Source: Streptomyces mutomycini (GTDB taxonomy: Bacteria > Actinomycetota > Actinomycetes > Streptomycetales > Streptomycetaceae). Taken from it: a stretch of 39,127 bases of DNA. Below are positions 33,490-39,127 of the stretch, in pieces; the first letter of the stretch is position 1; each line of letters opens with the position of its first letter. The stretch spans positions 1-39,127 of the forward strand of contig NZ_MAPV01000145.1 of assembly GCF_001700505.1 (NCBI RefSeq), read 5' to 3'. The notes beneath the pieces were generated by a model that did no database searches, was not told the origin of the DNA, and saw only the letters and a program-made list of their open reading frames with translations. The position numbers and the translations under genes were made by a program.

Positions 33490-35088
33490 ATGCAGAAGAC
33501 CAAGGCCGCACTCTGGGAATTCCTCCAGGGACTCGGCAAGACGTTCATGCTCCCGGTGGCTCTGCTCGCGTTCTGCGGCATCATGCTGGGCATCGGCTCG
33601 TCGCTCTCCAGCGAGGCCGTCACCGACAATCTTCCCTTCCTGAAGGCCGAGGGCTTCCACCTCGTATTCACCTGGATGGCCAACACGGGTCTGGTCGCCT
33701 TCACCTTCCTGCCCGTCCTTTTCGCGATGGCGATTCCGCTCGGTCTCGCCCGTGAGGACAAGGGCGTGGCCGCGTTCTCCGGTTTCGTCGGCTTCGCCGC
33801 CATGAACCTCGCGGTGAACTTTTATCTCACCGCGAGAGGGGTCGACTTCGAGGACGAGGAAGCGGTCAAGCACTACGGCACAGCCGAGGTGCTCGGCGTG
33901 CAGTCCATCGATACGGGACTCCTCGGAGCCGTAGCCGTTGGCATCGTTGTCAGCCTTCTCCACCAGCGCTTTCGTACGCAGCGGATGCCTGACGCACTGG
34001 CCTTCTTCGGCGGGCTGCGCTTCGTCCCGATCATCTCCGCTCTCGTCCTGAGCGTGCTCGGTCTGCTCATCCCACTGGTGTGGCCGGCCTTCAACGGCTG
34101 GATCACCGCCGTGGGCCGCGGCATCGGGCACACCGGCGTCCTCGGGCCGTTCTTCTTCGGCATGGGAGAGGTTCTGCTGCGGCCGATCGGGCTGCACCAC
34201 ATCCTCGTGGCCATGTTCCGGTTCACCGACGTCGGCGGTTCGGGAGCTGTGTGCGGGGACAACGTCTCCGGGGCCCTGAACATGTTCTACGCCCACCTCG
34301 ACTGCGCGGGCGCGCCGAACGCAGCCGTCACCGACGCGACGCACTTCCTCTCGCAGGGCAAGATGGCCGCCTACCTGGGCGGTCTTCCCGGTGCCGCGCT
34401 GGCGATGTACCACTGCGCGAAGAGGAAGATGCGCCCGGAGATCAAGGCGCTGCTCGTTTCCGGCGTGGTGGCCTGCGTGGTCGGCGGCATCACGGAACCG
34501 CTCGAGTTCCTCTTCCTGTTCGTCGCGCCGTGGCTCTACGCCATCCACGCGGTTCTGGTGGGACTCGGCTTCCTGACGGCGGCAACGCTCGGCGTCTTCA
34601 TCGGGAACACCGACGGCAATGTCATCGACTGGCTGGTCTTCGGCGTGCTCCAGGGCTCGACGACCAAGTGGTATCTGGTGCCTGTGATCGCGGCCGTGTG
34701 GTTCGCCGTGTACTACTTCCTGTTCCGCTGGGCGATCACCCGCTTCGACCTGAAGACCCCCGGTCGCGAGGAGGAGTCCGGGCAAGGGGACGAGGATGCC
34801 GCTGCGGACGTGGTGGAGAAGCCCGCACGCGAACTGGTCGCCGGGAAGTACGACGCCGTCGCCATCCTCGACGCGATCGGTGGCGTCGGCAACATCCGGT
34901 CGTTGGACAACTGCATCACCCGTCTTCGCATGACGGTGCTGGACGCCGGACAGGTGGACGAGGCCCGGCTGAAGAAGCTCGGTGCCGTGGGCGTGATCAA
35001 GCTCGACGACCACAACGTGCAGGTCGTCATCGGGCCGCAGGTCCAGTCGGTGAAGGACGCCATCGCCACCATGATCCCGGTGGGCTGA
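33490..35088 (+). CDS. malX: PTS sugar transporter, IIBC component, glucose/maltose (MalX-like)
   Basis: This 532-residue membrane protein imports and phosphorylates a sugar of the glucose family using phosphoryl groups from HPr/EIIA. The IIC part (about 1-430) has many membrane helices, GLHHILVAMFRFTDVGG and the substrate-loop motif GGITEPLEFLFLF. After a hydrophilic linker comes the IIB domain (about 455-530), with the phosphorylated Cys in SLDNCITRLRMTV. No IIA domain is fused, so a separate EIIA is needed. The downstream gene overlaps no bases but follows after 2 bp and encodes a MalY-like enzyme. This is the same order as malX-malY of Escherichia coli, so I use the name with caution; the sugar is not proven. 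The ATG at 33490 has GAAAG about 9 bases upstream. Confidence 0.88.
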   Translation: MQKTKAALWEFLQGLGKTFMLPVALLAFCGIMLGIGSSLSSEAVTDNLPFLKAEGFHLVFTWMANTGLVAFTFLPVLFAMAIPLGLAREDKGVAAFSGFVGFAAMNLAVNFYLTARGVDFEDEEAVKHYGTAEVLGVQSIDTGLLGAVAVGIVVSLLHQRFRTQRMPDALAFFGGLRFVPIISALVLSVLGLLIPLVWPAFNGWITAVGRGIGHTGVLGPFFFGMGEVLLRPIGLHHILVAMFRFTDVGGSGAVCGDNVSGALNMFYAHLDCAGAPNAAVTDATHFLSQGKMAAYLGGLPGAALAMYHCAKRKMRPEIKALLVSGVVACVVGGITEPLEFLFLFVAPWLYAIHAVLVGLGFLTAATLGVFIGNTDGNVIDWLVFGVLQGSTTKWYLVPVIAAVWFAVYYFLFRWAITRFDLKTPGREEESGQGDEDAAADVVEKPARELVAGKYDAVAILDAIGGVGNIRSLDNCITRLRMTVLDAGQVDEARLKKLGAVGVIKLDDHNVQVVIGPQVQSVKDAIATMIPVG

Positions 35089-35090
35089 CC

Positions 35091-36302
35091 ATGAGTCACC
35101 CCTCCCCCGGCCGGGCTCGTGAAAGCGTGCCTGATCCCTACGGCTTCGGAATCCCGGTGGACCGGCACGGCACCTGGTGCACGCAGTGGGACTACGTCGA
35201 AGACCGGTTCGGCGTGCCGGATCTGCTGCCGTTCACGATCTCCGACATGGACTTCGAGACCGCCCCCGAGGTCATGGCCGCGCTCCGCGGCCGGCTGGAC
35301 CACGGCGTGCTCGGCTACTCGCGGTGGCGTCAGGACGACTTCCTCTCCGCGATCGTCCACTGGTACGCGACACAGCATGCGACGGCCGTCGATCCCGGGT
35401 CGGTGGTCTACGCGCCCTCCGTCGTCTACCAGTTGTCGCAGTTGCTGCGGCTGTGGTCGAGCCCCGGCGACGGCGTGGTAGCCCATGCCCCCATGTACGA
35501 CGCGTTCCCCAGGACCGTGGCCGCGCACGGGCGACAGCTCCGCGAGTGCCCACTGGACGACTGGGCGGAGCTGGAGCGGCTCCTGGCGCTGCCCGACACG
35601 GCCGTGCTGCTTCTGTGCTCTCCGCACAACCCGACGGGCAGGGTCTGGTCCGCGGACGAGCTGGACCGGATGGCGCGGCTGTGCGCCGAGCACGATGTGG
35701 CTGTCATCAGCGATGAGATCCACTCCGACCTGGCGCACGCTCCGCACGTCCACCGCCCTTGGGCGCGACTCGGTGGCGAGGGCCGGTGGGCGGTGATCAC
35801 CTCGGCGTCCAAATCGTTCAACATTCCTGCACTGACCGGTAGTTACGGGATCATCGGCGATCCGGCATCGCGCGACGCCTACCTGCTGCAGCTCAAGGAG
35901 GCGGACGGGCTCTCCTCCCCCGCGGTGCTCTCCCTGGTCGGCCACATCGCCGCGTACAGGGAGGGCGCGCTCTGGCTGGACGCCTTGCGCGCGTATCTCG
36001 CGGCCAACCTCGCCATGGTCGCCGACCGCCTACGCGAGGAGTTCCCGCAGCTCGGCTGGGAGCCCCCGCAGGCGGGGTATCTCGCCTGGATCGACCTGCG
36101 GCCGCTCGGTGTCGACGACGACGCCCTGCAGCGCGAGCTCGTCGAGGTGGAGAAGGTCGCCATCATGCCGGGAGCGGCCTACGGCTCCCCGGGGAGGGTG
36201 CGCCTCAATGTCGGGTGCCCCCGCTCCAAGGCGGAGAACGGCGTCGAAGCACTGGTGCGCGCACTGCGGCGGCTCATGACGGGGCCGGGAACTCGGGGCT
36301 GA
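35091..36302 (+). CDS. malY: MalY/PatB-like PLP-dependent C-S lyase or aminotransferase
   Basis: This 403-residue fold-type-I PLP enzyme belongs to the MalY/PatB branch, which has cystathionine beta-lyase activity and in E. coli represses the maltose system by binding MalT. Seen in order: YGFGIPVDRHGTWCTQWDYV near the N-terminus, LLCSPHNPTGRVW (Asn, Pro of the PLP site), AVISDEIHSDLAH (Asp, and Tyr replaced by His) and the Schiff-base Lys in TSASKSFNIPALTGSYG. The ATG is 2 bp after the malX-like stop, so the two are cotranscribed. MalT-type repression is not expected in this lineage, so its tie to the transporter may be metabolic. A hairpin follows. Confidence 0.88.
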   Translation: MSHPSPGRARESVPDPYGFGIPVDRHGTWCTQWDYVEDRFGVPDLLPFTISDMDFETAPEVMAALRGRLDHGVLGYSRWRQDDFLSAIVHWYATQHATAVDPGSVVYAPSVVYQLSQLLRLWSSPGDGVVAHAPMYDAFPRTVAAHGRQLRECPLDDWAELERLLALPDTAVLLLCSPHNPTGRVWSADELDRMARLCAEHDVAVISDEIHSDLAHAPHVHRPWARLGGEGRWAVITSASKSFNIPALTGSYGIIGDPASRDAYLLQLKEADGLSSPAVLSLVGHIAAYREGALWLDALRAYLAANLAMVADRLREEFPQLGWEPPQAGYLAWIDLRPLGVDDDALQRELVEVEKVAIMPGAAYGSPGRVRLNVGCPRSKAENGVEALVRALRRLMTGPGTRG

Positions 36303-36308
36303 GCCGTT

Positions 36309-36339
36309 CCTGCGACGCCCGGACCACGGGCGTCGCAGG
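36309..36339 (+). terminator. Hairpin terminator after malX-malY
   Basis: CCTGCGACGCCCG (36309-36321) and CGGGCGTCGCAGG (36327-36339) form a perfect 13-bp stem with a 5-base loop, 6 bp after the malY stop. Confidence 0.85.
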
Positions 36340-36379
36340 TCGGGTTCCCGGACGTCGTCCGGGCGACGGGTCCGGAACG

Positions 36380-36469
36380 TCAGAGCGATGTCATGACGTG
36401 CTTGATCCGGGTGCAGTCCTCGAAGCCTTACCCGGAGAGGTCCTTGCCGTAGCCGGACTTCTTGAATCC
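36380..36469 (-). pseudogene. 3' end of a decayed aldehyde dehydrogenase (gamma-aminobutyraldehyde type)
   Basis: Reading the minus strand gives GFKKSGYGKDLSG-stop-GFEDCTRIKHVMTSL-stop. This is the C-terminal signature of gamma-aminobutyraldehyde dehydrogenase-like enzymes as I know it (GGFKxSGYGKDLSxYGxEDYTRIKHVM). A TAC codon has become TAA at 36428-36430. Homology stops abruptly just upstream of GFKK, near 36470, where the sequence turns into unrelated DNA. Everything before the last 30 residues of the roughly 480-residue enzyme is gone. Confidence 0.72.
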
Positions 36470-36499
36470 GCGCTCCACCCAGGTGCGGGCGGACACGAG

Positions 36500-36688
36500 A
36501 GGGCCGCCCGGTCGTGCGGCCGCCGTACGGAGACGGCCGCGGCTGCACTCCACATCCACCCGAACACCCTCGCCTACCGGTTGCGCCGCTTCGGCACTCT
36601 CGCCCGCCGCGACCTGGCCTCGACGGGTGCCCTGGCCGAGGTCTGACTGGCGATCCATGCGGCGGGCGCGCTGGGCCTCACCGGCTGA
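36500..36688 (+). pseudogene. 3' end of a decayed PucR/CdaR-type regulator
   Basis: The plus strand reads TAAALHIHPNTLAYRLRRFG, then TLARRDLASTGALAEV, a stop, and LAIHAAGALGLTG, another stop. This is the C-terminal helix-turn-helix (HTH_30) of PucR/CdaR-type regulators. The Trp normally found in AEVWLA is replaced by TGA at 36644-36646. No upstream domain or start is found. It lies back to back with the aldehyde dehydrogenase tail, as if one deletion removed the 5' ends and shared promoter of a divergent pair. Confidence 0.7.
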
Positions 36689-36784
36689 CGGGCTTTCCTG
36701 TCTTCCCGGCCTGAAACACGAGAGGGCGGGTAGGCGGGACGCTGTGTGAGCTGTGTGGTGCAGCCACCTGACGGGGGACGTGTG

Positions 36785-37279
36785 ATGGAACTGCTGGCGA
36801 CAGACCGCTGTACAGAGCAGGACGGGCTGGTGACCGTCCCGGGCGTGGTGGCGGGCAGTGCCGCCTACGACATGGAATCGGGAGAGATCGGCCGCGCCCG
36901 TGACTTCGTCCGGGATTTCCTGTCCGGGGCACAGCAGTCCTTGCCCGGTCTGCACGTGTCCACGCGGGCGCTCGGTGCCGCACAGCTGGTGGTGAGTGAG
37001 CTCGCCACCAATGTCTGCAAGTACGCGCCGGGGCCCTGCCTGCTGGATCTCGAGATCGACGGCGACATGCTGGGCATCACCATGTGGGACTCGGGCTCCG
37101 TGCTCCCCGGCACCCTGCAGGCCGACCCCACGCGCGCGGGACAGCACGGACTGGAGATCGTCCTCGCGGTCTGCCAGAGCTTCGAGGTCCGCCGCGAGCC
37201 CGTGGGCAAACGCGTGCGCGTGCGGATCTCGCTCCTCGACGGCCCGGACGGCGACCCGGCAGGCTCTTCACCCTGGTGA
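36785..37279 (+). CDS. RsbW-like ATP-binding protein (HATPase, anti-sigma type)
   Basis: This 164-residue protein has the single HATPase fold typical of the many streptomycete anti-sigma or regulatory kinases. The N box is VVSELATNVCKYA (Glu, Asn), the G1 box is WDSGSVLPG and the G2-like loop is AGQHGLEIVLAVC. The N-terminal 35 residues are unusual, being acidic and outside the fold. I chose the ATG at 36785 because GGGGGA lies 6 bases before it; an in-frame ATG at 36746 lacks this. It may act with PP2C-type phosphatases such as the one at 29981, but the partner sigma or anti-anti-sigma factor is not nearby. Confidence 0.85.
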   Translation: MELLATDRCTEQDGLVTVPGVVAGSAAYDMESGEIGRARDFVRDFLSGAQQSLPGLHVSTRALGAAQLVVSELATNVCKYAPGPCLLDLEIDGDMLGITMWDSGSVLPGTLQADPTRAGQHGLEIVLAVCQSFEVRREPVGKRVRVRISLLDGPDGDPAGSSPW

Positions 37280-37336
37280 GGGCTCCTGATCGCGGGCCGG
37301 GCCGGTGCTCGGGCAACGCGTTCGCGCCCGCACGCG

Positions 37337-37380
37337 ACAGCGGGAGGGCTACACCCCACAAGGTGTAGCCCTCCCGCTGT
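37337..37380. terminator. Bidirectional terminator, 19-bp perfect stem
   Basis: ACAGCGGGAGGGCTACACC (37337-37355) pairs perfectly with GGTGTAGCCCTCCCGCTGT (37362-37380) around a 6-base loop. It lies between the convergent ATPase and transglycosylase genes and is the longest perfect hairpin I noticed in the window. Confidence 0.92.
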
Positions 37381-37408
37381 ATGCGTAGCCGCGACGTGCG
37401 GCCGGTGC

Positions 37409-37969
37409 TCAGTACGCGGAGTCGACGTTGTCGATGGAGCCGTACTTGTCGGCGGCGTAGTTGGCGGCCGCGGTGATGTTGGCGACCGGGTCGGTCAGGT
37501 CCTTCGGGGTGCCGTCGACGTGATAGGCGTCGAAGGTCGGCTTGATCACCTGCAGCAGGCCCTTGGAAGGCGTGCCGTTCTGTGCGTTCACGTCCCAGCC
37601 GTTGGAGGCGTCGGGGTCGCCGCCGGACTCACGCATGATGTTGCGGTGCAGGCCCTCGTAGCTGCCCGGGATCCCCTCGTCCTGCATGATTTCCAGAGAC
37701 TCCCGGATCCAGCCGTCCAGGTCGTCCTTGTCTGAGGCTGCCGTGGCTGCCTTCTGCGCGAGGGCGTCCGCCTGCGCGGAGACTCCTGCCGCCGATACCC
37801 CGGCCGACGCGGCGACACCGTGCGAGGCCGGCTCCGAGGCGTGTGCGGGCGACGGGGCAAGGGTCAGGGCCGCTGCTGCGGCTCCGGCCGCACACAGTGC
37901 GGAAACCGAGAACGTGCGGATCCGGGCGGTACGAGCGGCGGGGGCCAGGGACTGGTCGGACGTACGGAT
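37409..37969 (-). CDS. Secreted lytic transglycosylase (SLT-type), unusual start codon
   Basis: This protein of about 186 residues has a signal peptide (RTFSVSALCAAGAAAAALTL, then APSPAHA-SE) and a compact lysozyme-like SLT domain from about residue 80. The catalytic Glu is in NIMRESGGDP; the next conserved strand is GLLQVIKPTF, followed by DPVANITAAANYAADKYGSI. It would cleave peptidoglycan in the wall. No ATG, GTG or TTG start is found in frame near the signal peptide. A good ribosome site, AAGGAG, lies 8 bases before an ATC codon at 37969, which I take as the probable start. The frame stays open to 38137, but that extension has no ribosome site and would push the signal peptide inward by over 55 residues. 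The start may instead be a mutated ATG. Confidence 0.82.
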   Translation of the reverse strand: MRTSDQSLAPAARTARIRTFSVSALCAAGAAAAALTLAPSPAHASEPASHGVAASAGVSAAGVSAQADALAQKAATAASDKDDLDGWIRESLEIMQDEGIPGSYEGLHRNIMRESGGDPDASNGWDVNAQNGTPSKGLLQVIKPTFDAYHVDGTPKDLTDPVANITAAANYAADKYGSIDNVDSAY

Positions 37970-38694
37970 AAAACACTCTCCTTGCGCTGGGGTCAGGGAA
38001 GCCCCGGGGCCGGGGATGGCGGAACGGAAGGGGCGCGGCGCGTTCCGTACGTACGGAACGGGCGGCACCCTGCCGGTCCGGAGCACCGGCTCCCGTGGAC
38101 TCGATCCATGGTTAGCGGCATGGCAGGACGGAGGCAACGTCCGGCATCACTACGCGCCTAAGTAGCAGGGAACCGACAGGACGCCGACCGGTGCGCTCCA
38201 GCCCAGCGAGGCCGGGTACGGCCTCTACTACCGCTCTTCGTATGTGATCTGAGACCTATGGGCCGGCTCACAGACCGCTTCGACAAGCCGGCTGTGCGGG
38301 CGTGGCAGTCCCCCCGGTACAGCTCGGCGAGCGCGGCTACGAAACGACCAGGTCGTGGCAGATCACATCGACGACGTCGCGGCGGCTCGTGAGCCGGCCG
38401 GCACCTGGTCGGCCTCGGGCGGACCGGGATCGTTGCGGGGGGTGTGCACCCAGACGTCCGCGACCAGTCGGCAGCGCACCCTGAGGGATTCCAACTGTGA
38501 GCACCCCCGGGGACGTCGCGGTGGAAGGACCGACGGCTCGGACGGGGGGCTGTACAGCACGAGGGGCAGGCGTTGCCGCCCGGCGGCGTCGGCGGCCGGG
38601 CGGCAAGGGATACGCGCAGCGCCCTGGCAGACCGGCAGCCGGCCTCTGACCGAAGCCGGCGGGCCGGTCGGCCCGGGCGCCTACGTAGGTGTTC
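37970..38694. other. Intergenic region upstream of the transglycosylase and beyond ectD
   Basis: These 725 bp contain no gene I can support. The first 250 bp are the leader and promoter of the transglycosylase on the minus strand, including the perfect palindrome at 38041-38060. In streptomycetes, wall-lytic genes are often preceded by a c-di-AMP riboswitch; I looked for its conserved CAGCTAACC-type end and saw only a weak GCCGCTAACC at about 38113-38122, so I do not claim it. Between 38300 and 38690, minus-strand frames show a little codon bias but no domain. Confidence 0.5.
38041..38060. promoter_or_regulatory. Perfect 20-bp palindrome upstream of the transglycosylase
   Basis: CGTTCCGTACGTACGGAACG is fully self-complementary, about 72-91 bases before the predicted start. 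A dimeric regulator site is the simplest reading; a leader hairpin is the other. Confidence 0.6.
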
Positions 38695-39127
38695 TCACCT
38701 GACCGGTGTGAAGTCGCGTGCCCCGATGAATTCGGGGCGGCGGACGGGAGCCGCGAAGGGTTCCTGTGCCGTGTTGTCGACGCTGTTGAACACGATGAAG
38801 ACGTTGCTCCGTGCGTAGGGGGTGATGTTGTCGCCGGAGCCGTGCATGGCGTTGCAGTCGAACCAGGTCGCCGAGCCGGCCTTGCCGGTGAAGAGCTTGA
38901 TGCCGTGCCGGTCGGCCAGCTTCGTCAGTACCTCGTCGGACGGGATCCCGGCGTCCTGCATCTGCAGGGACCGCTTGTAGTTGTCCTTCGGTGTCTCACC
39001 CGCGCAGCCGACGAACGACTTGTGGGAGCCGGGCATGATCATCAGCCCGCCGTTGGTGTCGTAGTTCTCGGTCAGCGCGATCGAGACGGACACCGTCCGC
39101 ATGTTGGGCAGACCGTCCTCGGCGTGC
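38695..39127 (-). CDS. ectD: Ectoine hydroxylase, 5' part outside window
   Basis: The last 143 residues of a non-heme iron, 2-oxoglutarate-dependent dioxygenase that turns the osmolyte ectoine into 5-hydroxyectoine. Visible are HAEDGLPNMRTVSVSIALTE at the window edge, GGLMIMPGSHKSFVGCAGET, the distal iron-binding His in FDCNAMHGSGDN, the 2-oxoglutarate-binding Arg in ARSNVFIVFNSV, and the C-terminus RPEFIGARDFTPVR, which is typical of streptomycete EctD. The proximal His-x-Asp pair lies just beyond the window. ectD is normally the last gene of ectABCD, so ectA, ectB and ectC should lie to the right on this strand. A short inverted repeat, AGGTG-TTCT-CACCT, overlaps its 3' end. Confidence 0.95.
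   Translation of the reverse strand, partial: HAEDGLPNMRTVSVSIALTENYDTNGGLMIMPGSHKSFVGCAGETPKDNYKRSLQMQDAGIPSDEVLTKLADRHGIKLFTGKAGSATWFDCNAMHGSGDNITPYARSNVFIVFNSVDNTAQEPFAAPVRRPEFIGARDFTPVR

Noticed and set aside
38041..38130. Cobalamin riboswitch core (GGGAGCCGGTG on the minus strand)
   Set aside because: A short similarity only. The B12 box and the rest of the core are absent, and the downstream gene has no link to cobalamin.
37970..38240. c-di-AMP (ydaO type) riboswitch before the transglycosylase
   Set aside because: The known association of such riboswitches with wall-lytic genes made me look, but only an isolated GCCGCTAACC was found, not the full set of conserved segments in order.
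38337..38606. Minus-strand frames with moderate codon bias (one ending DVVDVICHDLVVS)
   Set aside because: Two frames share the bias, neither has a ribosome site or a recognisable domain, and they may be old pseudogene debris.

Overview
This window is high-GC DNA with the coding style of Streptomyces. GTG starts are frequent, start and stop codons overlap within operons, long GC-rich perfect hairpins sit at gene ends, a CebR-type operator is present, and the genes include an ectoine hydroxylase, a PP2C/GAF/PAS phosphatase and an RsbW-like ATPase. I see no rRNA, tRNA, CRISPR array, transposase or integrase.

Layout, left to right. Positions 1-7,800 hold the 3' part of a Baeyer-Villiger-type monooxygenase, an Lrp/AsnC regulator, a frameshifted HAD hydrolase, a Ser/Thr kinase, an aldo/keto reductase, a secreted GH16 beta-glucanase, a small secreted protein and a stand-alone LigD-type phosphoesterase. 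Positions 7,800-9,340 hold a class E/F-like sortase and a secreted, membrane-anchored repeat protein that is probably its substrate. Positions 9,340-10,225 hold mostly non-coding DNA with a decayed beta-helix gene. Positions 10,299-14,840 hold an FAD aromatic hydroxylase and a GH74-CBM2 xyloglucanase preceded by a CebR box. Positions 15,617-21,864 hold a complete peptide-export locus: a double-glycine precursor, an HlyD-like fusion protein, an ABC exporter with a C39 peptidase, and a second ABC exporter. Positions 21,926-29,619 hold an unknown protein, transketolase, and a tandem-IclR regulator divergent from pcaIJF, the last steps of the beta-ketoadipate pathway. Positions 29,847-33,085 hold a signalling phosphatase, small hypotheticals and a truncated DUF2470 gene. 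Positions 33,490-36,302 hold a malX-malY-like pair (PTS IIBC and C-S lyase). Positions 36,380-36,690 hold two gene ends left by decay. Positions 36,785-39,127 hold an RsbW-like ATPase, a lysozyme-like secreted transglycosylase, and the 3' part of ectD.

The most unusual system is the peptide-export locus. The predicted 52-residue core has no Cys, Lys, Arg, His or aromatic residue. It is about one-quarter glycine, with Gly at nearly every fourth position (a glycine zipper), and it contains three copies of a nine-residue Gly/Val/Thr motif. No lanthipeptide or other modification enzyme lies beside it, and a strong hairpin separates the precursor from the export genes. The second unusual system is the sortase/repeat-protein pair. 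Its anchor end carries the same PEGGVH-x-GGG motif as three internal repeats, but with Thr in place of Ala at the position where a sortase would cut.

Functions are inferred from motifs read by eye; no database search was run.
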